Origin: JAEZBP01 sp963832725
Lineage (GTDB): Bacteria; Myxococcota_A; Polyangia; Polyangiales; Sandaracinaceae
DNA length: 64,000 nt
NCBI GenBank assembly: GCA_963832725.1
Contig: CAWHVG010000005.1
Location: forward strand, 2,418,001-2,482,000
Direction of reading: 5' to 3'
In this document: piece by piece, positions 38,700 to 48,690 of the stretch
Numbering within the stretch: the stretch's first letter is position 1
Layout of the letters: each line of letters begins with the position of its first letter
Made by a program: the position numbers and the translations under genes
The notes under the pieces: generated by a model
The model's input: only the letters and a program-made list of their open reading frames with translations
Told to the model about the DNA's origin: nothing
Databases searched by the model: none

Positions 38700-41230
38700 C
38701 CGCCGAGCACTTCGGCACAGGACGCGAGCGACTGACGAGGCGCCGGGATCAGAATCGCCTGGATCAGCACCTCGCGGCGGCCACCCGCCTTACCGCTCGG
38801 CGGGCCGACGACGCCCTCCTGCTCCATCCGCTCCACCAGCTTGGCCGCTTTGTTGTAGCCGACGCCGAGCTGGCGCTGGATGTGGCTGATCGAGCAGTAG
38901 CCAGCCTGCGCCACGCACGCGACGCCTCGATCGTAGAGCGGGTCGTCGCTGCTTCCGCCGCCGCTGCCACCGCCGCCGTCGTCCTCGCGCGGCTCCAGGA
39001 TCTTGTCGTCGTAGACGGGCCGGCCCTGCTCGCGGAGGTGGTCGCAGAGCCGCTTGACCTCGTCCTCGCTCACGTACGCGCTGTGGACGCGGTGCAGATC
39101 GCTCGAGCCGGGCGGGATCATCAGCATGTCGCCCATCCCGAGCAGGTGCTCGGCGCCCTGCCGGCCCAGGATGGTCTTGCTGTCCTCGCGCTGGCTGACC
39201 TTGAACGCGATGCGAGCCGGGAAGTTCGCTTTGATCATGCCGGTGATGACGTCGACGCTCGGCCGCTGCGTGGCCAGGATCACGTGGATACCCGCCGCGC
39301 GCGCCTTCTGGGCCAGTCGCGCGATGGCCGCCTCGACGTCCTTGGCCGCCACCATCATCAGGTCGGCGAACTCGTCGACGACGACGACCACGTAAGGCAG
39401 CTTCTCGGGCATCTTCACCGCGTCCGGCGCCTCGCCGTCGACGGGATCGAGCAGAACCTCCTCGCCGCCCGCGCCCTGCGCGCGGACCTTGCCGGCCCGG
39501 CTGCGGAAGAGCTTCTCGGCCGGCATCTCGCCGTTGAGGACCCGATCCACCCGCGCGTTGTAGGTGGTGATGTTGCGCGCGCCGGCGTCGGCGAAGAGCT
39601 GATAGCGCCGCTCCATCTCGTCGACCGCCCAGCGCAGCGCCAACGCCGCCTTCTTCATGTCGGTGACGACCGGCAGGAGCATGTGCGGGATGCCGTCGAA
39701 GACCGCCAGCTCGACCACCTTCGGGTCGATCATCAGCATCCGCACTTCGTCCGGCGTCCGCCGCGCCAGAAGCGAGCAGAGCATCACGTTCAAGCCGACA
39801 CTCTTCCCGGCGCCGGTCGCGCCCGCGACCAGGAGGTGAGGCATCTTCGCCAGATCGCCGTAGACCGGCTGCCCGGCGATGTCCTTGCCGAACGCCACCG
39901 GCAGCGCCGCCTTCAACCGGCCCCAGCGGTCGTCCTCCACGATCTCGCGGAGGAAGACCGTCTGTCGCGTGCGGTTCGGCAGCTCGAACCCGACCCGCGC
40001 CTTGCCCGGAATCGGCGCCACGATGCGCACCTTGTGGGCGGCCAGCGCCATCGCCAGGTCGTCGCTCAGGCCCGCGATCTTGGAGATCTTCGTCCCGCTC
40101 TGGGGCTCGAACTCGTACATCGTGACCACGGGCCCGGGGTGGATCTCGTCGACTCGCCCCTTCACGCCGTAGGCCTCGAGCTTCTCGGTGAGCTGCTGGG
40201 CGTTCTCCCGCAGGGTCCGCTCGTCGATGTCGATCGCCTGCGCCGGCGGCGAGTCGAGCAGCTCGGTGGGCGGCAACGCGAAGCGGCCGTGGACCAGCTC
40301 GGCCTTGGGCACCGCCCGCAGCTGCGGCGCGCTCTCCTTCGGCGCCACGATGGTCGGTCCGCCGCTCTTGGCGCCCTGTGCCGCCGGCTTCTTCTTGGAC
40401 TTGGCCGGCAGCGGCGGCGGCGCGCTCGCCTCCTCGGGCTCCTCGGGCTCCTCGTCCTCGGGCTCCTCGTCGATCATCTCGACGTGGTCGGCCTGCGGCT
40501 CCTCTTCCGGCTCCTCGAGCTCGGCGAACACCACCGGCTCACCGCCGGGATCCGTTCCGTCGAGCGTGCTCGGCTCCACAATCCGCGGCGCCGCCTCGCG
40601 CTCGGCTTCCTCGCGCTCGAGACGCTCCAGCTCCTTGGCCTCACGCCACGCGTCCCAGGCCGCCAGCGCGCCGTCGCGGACCCTGAGGGCCAGCGCCACG
40701 ATCGCCTGCGCAGCCTTGCGCACGGCCTGGATCACCGAGAACGGCGTCCGGAGCACGACGGTGATCAGCATGACCGCCGTGCCGACGACGAACGCGCCCG
40801 CCAGCCCGAGCAGCGAGCGCAGCACCTCGCCGAGCACCTCGCCCAGCGCACCGCCGGGCAGGTGACCACCGAAGACCTCCGCGTCCGGCAGCGCCAGGTG
40901 GGTCATCGCGCAGCCGACCAGCACGATCACCATCGTCCCGGCCACGCGACCCACGCCGATCGGCGTCACGCGCCGCTGGAAGAGACGGACCGTGGCCAAG
41001 CCCAGCTCGATCGGCACGAGCCAAGCGGCGAATCCGAAAGCGGTCGCGAGCACGCCGGCGAGCGCGGCACCGACCGGCCCGATCCAGTTCTCGCCGCCGC
41101 GCAGGTCGTACGAGGCGAGCGAGAGCGTGACCAGGACGGTCCCGGCTGCCACCAAGATCCCGAGAACCTCGTGGCGCCGGCCGATGTCGCCGGTGAGCTC
41201 GTCGACCGATGTAGTCTGGGGTACGGCCAA
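38684..41230 (-). CDS. ftsK: FtsK/SpoIIIE DNA translocase
   Basis: Pumps DNA during division and chromosome dimer resolution. Four or more N-terminal membrane helices ('HEVLGILVAAGTVLVTLSLASYD', 'GLAGAFVVGTAVMLITVVL'), an acidic Pro/Glu linker (residues about 230-320), then the motor: 'LLVAGATGAGKSVGLNVMLCS' (Walker A), 'VVVVDEFADLMM' (Walker B), 'LATQRPSVDVITGMIKANFP'. The C-terminal gamma winged helix ('AGYCSISHIQRQLGVGYNKAAKLVERME') is the KOPS-reading domain. The TTG at 41230 is preferred because AGGGAGG lies 8 bases upstream. About 848 residues, intact. Confidence 0.92.
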   Translation of the reverse strand: MAVPQTTSVDELTGDIGRRHEVLGILVAAGTVLVTLSLASYDLRGGENWIGPVGAALAGVLATAFGFAAWLVPIELGLATVRLFQRRVTPIGVGRVAGTMVIVLVGCAMTHLALPDAEVFGGHLPGGALGEVLGEVLRSLLGLAGAFVVGTAVMLITVVLRTPFSVIQAVRKAAQAIVALALRVRDGALAAWDAWREAKELERLEREEAEREAAPRIVEPSTLDGTDPGGEPVVFAELEEPEEEPQADHVEMIDEEPEDEEPEEPEEASAPPPLPAKSKKKPAAQGAKSGGPTIVAPKESAPQLRAVPKAELVHGRFALPPTELLDSPPAQAIDIDERTLRENAQQLTEKLEAYGVKGRVDEIHPGPVVTMYEFEPQSGTKISKIAGLSDDLAMALAAHKVRIVAPIPGKARVGFELPNRTRQTVFLREIVEDDRWGRLKAALPVAFGKDIAGQPVYGDLAKMPHLLVAGATGAGKSVGLNVMLCSLLARRTPDEVRMLMIDPKVVELAVFDGIPHMLLPVVTDMKKAALALRWAVDEMERRYQLFADAGARNITTYNARVDRVLNGEMPAEKLFRSRAGKVRAQGAGGEEVLLDPVDGEAPDAVKMPEKLPYVVVVVDEFADLMMVAAKDVEAAIARLAQKARAAGIHVILATQRPSVDVITGMIKANFPARIAFKVSQREDSKTILGRQGAEHLLGMGDMLMIPPGSSDLHRVHSAYVSEDEVKRLCDHLREQGRPVYDDKILEPREDDGGGGSGGGSSDDPLYDRGVACVAQAGYCSISHIQRQLGVGYNKAAKLVERMEQEGVVGPPSGKAGGRREVLIQAILIPAPRQSLASCAEVLGGWPHG

Positions 41231-41485
41231 GTAGACTACCTCCCTACACGGACGATGGCCTAGACGGAGCCGGTTGGTCAAGTTTGCGGCGACTCGCACC
41301 GGATCGAGGCCAATTGCCGTGAAAGCCGTTGCGCTTCTCGGCAGTTACCGCGTACAGCAGTCTTGATTGGGAGCCCCAATCCTCTACTATCGGGTGCCGC
41401 CTCGAACGGCTCCCGTGCGCGGGCAGGATCCGCTCGCGCGTGCCCCGGCGTGGATAGCGGGGGACCGATCACCCGACGAGGAAGA

Positions 41486-43043
41486 ATGCGACGAACGCTC
41501 GTACCCGCACTGACCGCTCTCCTGTGCCTGTCGCTCGCCGGTTGCAAGGTGACCGAGGGAGACGTCGACTACTGGACGGGTACGCAGAAGGGCCCCGGCA
41601 AGATCGTCGCGGTCCTTCTCGCGGACAAGTACGAAGACCAACTCCGCTCGTACGCTGGCCTCGCGCTGGTGCGGATGGAGCCGCGGCCCGCGACCGACAC
41701 GCAGAATCCGGTCGACGGTGTCTCCGAGCTCCAGGCCGCCGTGCGGCAGCTGCCGGAGGAGACCCGCACGCGGCTGGTCGACCTGATGGTGCCCGACCTC
41801 ATCCGCATGATGCGCGGTGAGGACGCGCCGGCCGCCGAGGGTGACGAGAACACGGTGCCGAGGCGGCAGGTCCGGGCCAAGGACGCCGCGTTCCTGCTGG
41901 TCCCGTACGTCTCGAGCGCCAAGCGGCAGGAGCTGACCGACGCCGTGGTCGACTGGTTCACCGTCGACTTCAACGGGCGCAGCCTGGAAGGCACCTACAC
42001 GGCCGAGCAGGTCATCCGCCAGCTCGGCGCCCCCGCGGCGTCGCGGCTGGTCAGCGCGATGAGCGCGCAGTTGCCGCAGCAGGCGCTGGTGAAGGTGGCC
42101 GAGCTCATCTCCACCCTCGGCGACGACCCGACCAAGCAGCGCGCGGCGAGCCGCTTGGTCGAGATCGAGCGCGAGATGGAGAGCGACGAGTTCACCAACT
42201 CGCTGAAGGAGCGGCTGCGCGAGCAGTTCCACCAGAACCACCCGGACCAAGAGGTCGAGGAGGCGCGGATTGACGCCGCGGCAGTGCTCAACCGCGAGAA
42301 CTTCATCACGCTCGGCGCGCTGCCGGCCATGAAGCACCTCAACCACGAGCGCGTGGTGCAGGATCGCCTGCTCGAGATCGCCCAGCTCAGCGGCACGGAC
42401 GAGCCGACCGCGACCCGGCGGCAGAAGGCGCTGCAGGCCATGGAGGGCGGCGTCCGGCCGGACCAGTGCGACGCGCTGGTCGACATCGCGCTCAACGACG
42501 CCACGCCGACCGCGGTCCGCGACTACTCCTTCGACCGCATCGCCGACGCGCGCGCCACCAGCGCCATCCCGCGCCTGTGGCCGGTCTTCGCGGACACGCC
42601 CGACTGGCGGCTGCGCTGGCGCGTCGGCTCGCTGATCCTCACCCTGGGCGGTGACGACGTCCTCGACGAGTTCTTCCAGAAGCTGAACGACGAAGAGTAC
42701 GCACGCGAAGAGCTCTACAACTACGGTGAGCGCATCAGCCAGATGCGTCCCCCGCCCACGGACTTCATCAACCGGCAGCTGCGCTCCAGCCGCTGGTTCG
42801 ACCGGATCATCGCGCTCTACTTCTACGAGAAGCGCGCGACGGCGGAGGACGTGCCGCGCATCACCGCGCTGGCGCACGATTCGGCGGCGACTCACGGCCA
42901 GCACTGGGAAGACCAGGACACGGTCGGCAAGGTCGCGGAGGCGGTCGCCCACACGGTGCAGGAGCGGCTCGCGCAAGCGCAGGGGAACGCAGGGGGCGGC
43001 ACGGAAGGATTCCGGCGGCTCCGAAGGCGGCGACTCGGAGTAG
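41486..43043 (+). CDS. HEAT-like repeat lipoprotein, one frameshift near the end
   Basis: The ATG at 41486 gives MRRTLVPALTALLCLSLAGCKV, lipobox LAGC. About 495 residues of alpha-helical repeats follow ('AASRLVSAMSAQLPQQALVKVAELISTLGDD', 'AIPRLWPVFADTPDWRLRWRVGSLILTLGGDD'), HEAT/armadillo-like, suggesting a scaffold at the membrane. The frame breaks at 43008-43012: GGATTCC must become GGATCC to give 'GTEGSGGSEGGDSE' and a stop at 43043, just before the next gene (43071). Without it the frame would run through the FHA gene. Function unknown; same direction as the FHA gene. Confidence 0.75.
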
Positions 43044-43070
43044 GAGACGGAGCGGGGCTCCGACGGACGC

Positions 43071-43877
43071 ATGAACCACGACCAGAACAAGAAGACTCTC
43101 CGGCAGTTCCAGTGCCGGGACTACCTGTGGGAGATCTTCGAGCAGATGAGCGCCGAGCTGGAGTGCTCGGTCGACTACCTGATCAACGAGGCGATGCGGC
43201 AGTACGCGCGCTCCCGCAACTACGGAGTGCGCACGCCGGGGCCGATGCCCAGTCAGCAGCCGTCGATCCCCTCTGCGCCCCCGCCGCCGCCATCGCGCGG
43301 AGCGCCGCCGAGCTACCCCAGCTCGTTCGGTGCACCGCCCCCGAGCAACGCGGGCTACCCGCCTCCGCCAGCGCCGCGCCCGGCGCCGGCCTCGTACGGC
43401 GCGCCCGGAGGCTACGCGCCTCCACCCTCGGCGCCTTCCTCGTACCCGCCGCCGCCGCCGACCCAGCGTCCGCCGGCCTATCCCGGCGCCGCCCCCCAAG
43501 CGCCCGCCTACGCACCGCCGCCTCCGTCCGGCGGCTTCGGCGGGCCGGTCAACGCGCCGCCGCCCCTGCCCAGCGGAGGCGTGGGCGCCGGCCAGATGGG
43601 CCCGCTCTTCGTCATCTTCAACGGCCAGAAGTTCCCGGTCGCCAAGGAAGAGTTCATCATCGGCCGCGGAACGAAGACGGCCGACCTGCCCATCAAGGAC
43701 GGCAACATCTCCCGCCGCCACGCCGCGGTGATCTGGCAAAACGGCGGCTGGTACATGAAGGACCTAGGCTCCACCAATGGCGTCGAGTTCCAGGGGCGAA
43801 GAGTCGACACGAAGCGCATCGAAGAAGGCGATGTCTTCCAACTCTGTGACTACGAAATCCGCTTCACCTACCGCTGA
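43071..43877 (+). CDS. RHH-like N-terminus + proline-rich linker + FHA domain protein
   Basis: A 268-residue protein in three parts: an N-terminal helical segment like a ribbon-helix-helix (about 15-50, 'LWEIFEQMSAELECSVDYLINEAMRQYARSR'), a 110-residue Pro/Ala/Tyr-rich linker (PPPPP, YPPP), and a C-terminal FHA domain (about 180-268) with 'FIIGRGTKTADLPIKDGNISRRHAAV' and 'KDLGSTNGVEFQGRRV'. FHA binds phosphothreonine peptides; the first part may dimerise or bind DNA. The following gene begins inside its last 47 bases. This architecture recurs in myxobacteria and suggests a phospho-dependent adaptor. Confidence 0.85.
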   Translation: MNHDQNKKTLRQFQCRDYLWEIFEQMSAELECSVDYLINEAMRQYARSRNYGVRTPGPMPSQQPSIPSAPPPPPSRGAPPSYPSSFGAPPPSNAGYPPPPAPRPAPASYGAPGGYAPPPSAPSSYPPPPPTQRPPAYPGAAPQAPAYAPPPPSGGFGGPVNAPPPLPSGGVGAGQMGPLFVIFNGQKFPVAKEEFIIGRGTKTADLPIKDGNISRRHAAVIWQNGGWYMKDLGSTNGVEFQGRRVDTKRIEEGDVFQLCDYEIRFTYR

Positions 43878-44760
43878 GCAGATCGCGTCGCTCGAGAGCG
43901 GCATCGAGATCTGCTGGGACGTGCGTGGTGAGGGCCCGCCGATCGTCCTCGTCATGGGCATCGGCGCGCAGATGATCCTGTGGCCCGACGGCTTCTGCGA
44001 CATGCTCGCGGCCCGCGGCTTCCGGGTGATCCGCTTCGACAACCGGGACGTGGGCCGCTCGAGCAAGCTGGACGCGCTCGGCGTCCCGCCGCTCTTGCCG
44101 ACGCTGACCCGTATGGTCGCCGGAATGAGCGTCGCCGCGCCCTACGCGCTCGAAGACATGGCGGGCGACATCGCCGGCCTGCTCGACGTGTTGGAGATCG
44201 AGCACGCCCACATCGTCGGCGCCTCGATGGGCGGGATGATCGCCCAGACCATGGCCATCACGCACCCGCACCGCATGCGCTCGCTGGTGTCGATGATGAG
44301 CACGACGGGAAAGCCCGCGTTCGTGAGCACGCCGCGGGCGCTCAAGGCCCTCTTCGGCCCGCCACCGCGCTCTCGCGAGGAAGCCATCCGGAGCCACGTC
44401 GCGCTCTTCCGTGTCGTCCGCAGCACCGGCTTCGACTTCGACGAGGAGGCGCTGATTGAGCGAGCCGGCCTCGCGTGGGATTGCGGCGTGAGCCCGCGCG
44501 GCGTCCTGAGGCAGCTCGGCGCCATGGCGGCCACCGGCGACCGGACGGCGCGCCTTCGCTTCGTGCGCGTCCCGACCCTGGTCGTGCACGGCACCGTGGA
44601 CCCGCTCATCCGGCCGCTCGGCGGCGAGCTCACCGCCGAGGCCATCCCCGGCGCGGAGCTGCGCATGGTGAAGGGCATGGGCCACGACATCCCGCGCGGC
44701 GCCTGGCCGATGCTCACCGACATGATCGCCCGGCACGCCGAGCGCGCCGACGCGAGCTGA
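43831..44760 (+). CDS. alpha/beta hydrolase
   Basis: The start MSSNSVTTKSASPTAEQIASLESGIE at 43831 overlaps the FHA gene by 47 bases. The 309-residue protein has the alpha/beta hydrolase course: 'GPPIVLVMGIGAQMILWPDGFC' (oxyanion strand), 'RVIRFDNRDVGRSSKL', the nucleophile elbow 'GASMGGMIAQTMA' (Ser), acid in 'VHGTVDPLIRPLGG' and His in 'GMGHDIPRGAW'. It resembles aclacinomycin-methylesterase/haloperoxidase-like hydrolases. Substrate unknown. Confidence 0.88.
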   Translation: MSSNSVTTKSASPTAEQIASLESGIEICWDVRGEGPPIVLVMGIGAQMILWPDGFCDMLAARGFRVIRFDNRDVGRSSKLDALGVPPLLPTLTRMVAGMSVAAPYALEDMAGDIAGLLDVLEIEHAHIVGASMGGMIAQTMAITHPHRMRSLVSMMSTTGKPAFVSTPRALKALFGPPPRSREEAIRSHVALFRVVRSTGFDFDEEALIERAGLAWDCGVSPRGVLRQLGAMAATGDRTARLRFVRVPTLVVHGTVDPLIRPLGGELTAEAIPGAELRMVKGMGHDIPRGAWPMLTDMIARHAERADAS

Positions 44761-44859
44761 CCGAATGCTGGAGCGCGGCACGCGCGACGGCCCGGCTTCG
44801 CGAAAGCGGACCGAGCTTCGATCTACGGTTCCGGGCTGCACCGCCGTATAGTCGCCTTG

Positions 44860-45291
44860 ATGGCCGTCAACCGTCGGCAGCTCGGCGCGCAGGTCCAAGA
44901 GTGGACCTCGGAGCGCGGCATGCTCCGGGTCGAGCGCCCGGCGCGCGAAATCCTGATCTATCGCGGGTCGGGACACCTCCAGGCCGAGCTCTCGGATCTC
45001 TTCGTCCAGAGCGTGAACGACGCGGTCGACGAGGGTCGCCCGCACCTCTTCTGGGACGGCGAAGAGATGGTCGGCTACGACTCGGACTTCCGGATCCGCA
45101 TCGGAAAACACTGCGTTGCGGTCAAGGACCGCGTCGCCGCGATGAACGTGTACACGCCGAACCGCTTCGTGGCGATGGGCGCGGCGGTCATCAACGTGTG
45201 GCTCGGCGGCTTCTTCAACATCGTGCGCACGCGCAAGGAGCTCGAAGACCTGATCGCCGACGCGCGCATGTCCGGCATGTCCCGGGCCTGA
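44860..45291 (+). CDS. STAS-like small protein
   Basis: A 143-residue protein. Hydrophobic beta/alpha alternation with 'ILIYRGSGHLQAELSDLFVQSVNDAVDEGRPHLFWDGEEMVGYDSDFRIRI' and 'NRFVAMGAAVINVWLGGFFNIVRTRKELEDLI' resembles SpoIIAA/STAS-type folds seen in myxobacteria, where 'sDf' replaces the phospho-Ser region. No catalytic site. It stands between an alpha/beta hydrolase and a Sel1 gene in the same direction; role unknown. Confidence 0.55.
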   Translation: MAVNRRQLGAQVQEWTSERGMLRVERPAREILIYRGSGHLQAELSDLFVQSVNDAVDEGRPHLFWDGEEMVGYDSDFRIRIGKHCVAVKDRVAAMNVYTPNRFVAMGAAVINVWLGGFFNIVRTRKELEDLIADARMSGMSRA

Positions 45292-45538
45292 CGTCGACCG
45301 CAGCGTTTCGCTCCGTATCCGGGCTCGAAGACGAGCCGTGGCGGACTCCGCTCGGCCTGCGCCTCGATGCGCGCTACCGACCGGTAGAGGGGGAGATGGC
45401 GCCGGACCGGCGTTTCAGGGCAAGGCGCTCGGACGAGTCGATGCCCAGCATCGGCGAGGAGGAGCAACGCGGCCCTGGAGCGTCGGGACAAGCCAGGTCC
45501 CCTTCTACCGGGATGGATCTCGCACTAGCATCGGGCGC

Positions 45539-46790
45539 ATGAGGCTCCGAGGGGCAGGGCTCGTCACGCTCGTCGTGTGTGCGTGGGGATGTGGTGGGAC
45601 GCGACCGGCGGCCACGGCGCCGGCAGCACGCGAGAACGATCCGGTCGCCTCGTGCGACGCGGGCGACGGGGAGGCGTGCCTGAACGCCGGCCGCGCGCTC
45701 GAGACCGGAGGCGGCGGGGCGGCGGACCAAGCACGCGCCACGGTCCTCTACGAGCGCGCGTGCGATGACGGCGAGCCGCGAGGCTGCAGCGCGCTCGGCG
45801 CCCGCTACTACGAAGGCCGCGGCGTCCCGCAGGACGACGCCCGCGCGCGCCAGCTCTTCGGCCGCGGCTGCGACGGCGGCGAGCTCTTCGCCTGCTTCAA
45901 CCTGGGCGTGGTGCTCGAGAGCGGCCGCGGTGGAGAAGCGGATCCCTCCCGCGCTCGCGACCTCTACCAGCGCGCCTGCGAGGGTCCGATCCCCGCGGCC
46001 TGCAACAACCTCGGGCTGATGTTGGTGAACGCGGAAGGCGGCGACGCGGACGCGGACCGGGCTCGCACACTCTTCACCCGGGGCTGCGCAGAGCGGAGAT
46101 CCCCGGAGCTGCCACAACCTGGCGCTCGCCCTCGACCGCGGCACCGGCGGCGACGCCGACCCGGCGCGAGCGGCCACGCTCTTCCAGCAGAGCTGTGAGA
46201 CGGGCGTCGGCGAGAGCTGCGTGCGGCTGGGCGAGCTCTACGAGGAGGGTCGCGGCGTCGAGGCGGACGTGACTCAGGCCGTACGCATCTACGAGCGCTC
46301 CTGCCAGACCCACCACGCCGGCGGTTGCGTCAACCTCGGCGTCCTCTACCTCAAGGGAACCGCCGTCGAAGCCGACGCCGCGCGGGCGCGATCGCTCTTC
46401 GACGAGACCTGCACGGAAGATTGAGTGGCCGGTTGCCGAGCCCTCGGCGAGCTCTACGAGAGCGGCCACGGCGGCGTCTCGCGCGACTACGACCGCGCCC
46501 GCAGCCTCTACGAGCGCGCCTGCAGCGGTGGCGAGCCGAACGCGTGCGTCAGCCTGGGCAACCTGTACACCCTCGGGCGCGGCGTGCAGCGCGACGCAGA
46601 TCGTGCGCGTGCGCTCTTCGAGCAGGCCTGCCGCGCCGGGTCCAGCGTCGGCTGCTTCGACCTCGCGGCCAGCTTCGCGAGCGGCGTCGGTGTCCCCCGC
46701 GATCGGACCCGCGCCCGCACCCTCTTCGAACAGGCCTGCAACCTCGGCGAGCCCCGCGCCTGCCGCGTGATCCGGCGAAGCGACGGCTGA
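45539..46790 (+). CDS. Sel1-repeat lipoprotein, frameshift and in-frame stop
   Basis: The ATG at 45539 gives MRLRGAGLVTLVVCAWGCGG, lipobox AWGC. About ten Sel1 repeats with Cys pairs follow ('ARQLFGRGCDGGELFACFNLGVVLESG', 'RARSLYERACSGGEPNACVSLGNLYTLG'). Two disruptions: near 46097 (GCGGAGATCCCC; one extra base before GATC) the frame shifts between 'FTRGCAER' and 'DPRSCHNLALAL', and at 46423 GAAGATTGAGTG gives a stop where GATCGA would read Arg. Both touch GATC, so errors are suspected. The repaired length is about 417 residues. Sel1 proteins are usually scaffolds in signalling or stress. Confidence 0.75.
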
Positions 46791-46850
46791 TCCGCGCTCG
46801 TCCGCCGGTGAGCCCGGTCGGCCAGCAACCGTACGGAGAATGGAGGCGAC

Positions 46851-47213
46851 ATGCCCGAGAGAGTCACTCGACTGGTCATGGTGACGCCCTTCGAGTCGTC
46901 GATTGCCGACCTCGAGCCCGAGCCGCTCCCGCCGTCCTCGGTGCAGGCCACGACCCCGCCTCGGCCTGGCGCCACCGCGATCGCGGAGGGAGGCGGCCAC
47001 CACGGCGTGCGAAGGGCCCGCCGCCGGCACAGCCGGCCCGTCGGTGCCGGTCACGACGCGACGCCGCCCGCGTCGACCTCCGCGGAGAGCCAGGCCGACG
47101 TCGCGAGCGCTCCGCCGGCGCCGCTCACAGCGAGCGAGCCGCTCCCCGACGAGCTCGCGCCCATGCCGGCGACCGATGATTCGCGGTGCCGTCGGACCTC
47201 CAGGCCGCGCTGA
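46851..47213 (+). CDS. hypothetical protein, possibly truncated by IS110
   Basis: Starts MPERVTRLVMVTPFESSIADLEPEPLPPSS and continues with Arg/Ala/Pro-rich low-complexity sequence up to the edge of the IS110 element. No domain is recognised. The 3' end coincides with the element boundary, so this may be the front part of an interrupted gene whose rest lies after 48517. Confidence is limited because the composition could also be non-coding. Confidence 0.35.
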   Translation: MPERVTRLVMVTPFESSIADLEPEPLPPSSVQATTPPRPGATAIAEGGGHHGVRRARRRHSRPVGAGHDATPPASTSAESQADVASAPPAPLTASEPLPDELAPMPATDDSRCRRTSRPR

Positions 47214-48517
47214 GATACCGTCTCCTTCAGCAAGGGTTTTCTGCAGGAGTCGCCGGGAGCCGCGGGACGAACGGCTTGCGGTTCTTGGCGACGCTGTAGA
47301 TGGCCGTCAGCAGCTTGCGCATGGCGGCGACGATCGCGAGCTTGGCAGGCTTTCCACGGGCGATGAGGCCCTCGTAGAAGGCCCTGAGCCAGCTGTTGCG
47401 GACGATGGCGGTGAGCGTGGGCATCCAGAGCTTGGCGCGTAGCCGGCGATCGCCGAGCGAGGTCGTGGCGGCGCGCGAGGGCGTGCTCTTGCCGGAGTGG
47501 TTCACTCCCGGGACGACGCCGAAGTGCGCGGCGAAGGCTGCCGCCGACGCGTAGCTCGCGGGGTCGCCGAACTCGGCGAGGATCCGTGCGGCGGTGGTGG
47601 GTCCGATCCCGTCGATCGTCGTGGAGCAGCGACGCGAGCTCGGACGAGTCGATCAGCGTCTTGATCGTGCGGTCGATCTCACCGATGCGCTTGCGCAGCA
47701 CGGCGATGTCCTCGCAGCTCGTCTGGACGCCCAGCTTGTACGCCGGGCCGTGGTGCATCCCCGCGGAGCTCTTCGCGGCGGTGATCAGGCTCGCGGCGAG
47801 CTCTTCGGGCACGTGATGTCGGCCGTCGTACTTCAGCTTGGCGAGCGTGGACGGCTTGACCTGCCGGAACGCCGCTGCGGTGGGGCAGCGTGTCAGCAGC
47901 GTCGTGGCCAAGCTCGTGCCGAGATCTTTCACGTGCCGGGTGAACTCGGGGAAGCCCAGGTCCACCAGGCGGTGCAGTTGCCGGACCCGGTCGCCGAGAT
48001 CTTGCACCCAGCGATCCCGGAGCCGGACGAGCTCGCGCAGCTCTTGGAGCTGCTCGTCCGGCACGGTGGCGGTCCGAGGACGATGCGCCCGACCGAAGCG
48101 CGCGATCAGCCGGGCATCGGCTGCGTCGGTCTTGGCCCGGCTCAGCTCCGACTGGCCGAAGCGCCGCACCGCGAGCGGGTTGACCACGGCCACGTGGAAC
48201 CCCGCGGTGACCAGCCGGGCAAACACGTTCTGCCAGTAGTGACCGGTGGCCTCCATCACCACCAGCGAGTCGGACGGATCACCGAGCAGCTCGAGCAGCC
48301 GCTCGTGCCCCGGCCCCGTCTCTTCGATCTTCGTCGGTTTGAGCAGAACCTCCCCGTCCGCGTCGATCGCGGCGACCACGTGGACCTTGGAGGCGATGTC
48401 GATCCCGAAAAACCGCATGATGCTCCTGGCGATCTTCCGCCTGCGGGAGCCTCGTGCCCGACGACCATGCTCGCGCTTGTCGATGCGAGGACTCCCATGG
48501 GGCCTCGAGATACCGTC
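47212..48517 (-). mobile_element. IS110-family insertion element
   Basis: The limits are set by an 11-bp direct repeat, GAGATACCGTC, at 47212-47222 and 48507-48517, enclosing about 1.3 kb, the normal size. The sequences just inside are also similar (AGCAAGG). IS110 elements have no long inverted repeats; in this family the non-coding DNA beside the transposase carries a bridge RNA. Exact ends are uncertain. Confidence 0.5.
47227..48418 (-). CDS. IS110-family transposase, one frameshift
   Basis: The ATG at 48418 starts MRFFGIDIASKVHVVAAID. DEDD nuclease residues lie in 'FGIDIASKVHVVA', 'VVMEATGHYW' and 'AKTDAADARLIARF'. The C-terminal Transposase_20 half ('TIDGIGPTTAARILAEFGDPASYASAAAFAAHFG', 'NHSGKSTPSRAATTSLGDRRLRAKLW') carries the conserved Ser region and ends at 47227. 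The frame is broken at about 47625 (near a GATC at 47614): 'SSELASLL' must join 'STIDGIGP'. The repaired length is about 397 residues, normal. The element may be active or dead; not decidable. Confidence 0.85.
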
Positions 48518-48690
48518 CGAGCAAGGATCGCCGGACGAGGGCGCCAATCTCAGCGACGAGGACGATGCCTCACGCCCTACGCGGCGACCCTCTCCCGGCA
48601 GGGGTTGATCCGGACGAGTAAGCCTCAGATCAGCCTCGTGGGGTAGATACAAGCCCGTGGGGGCCGAGCGCGGGAGGCGGTGGGAACGAC

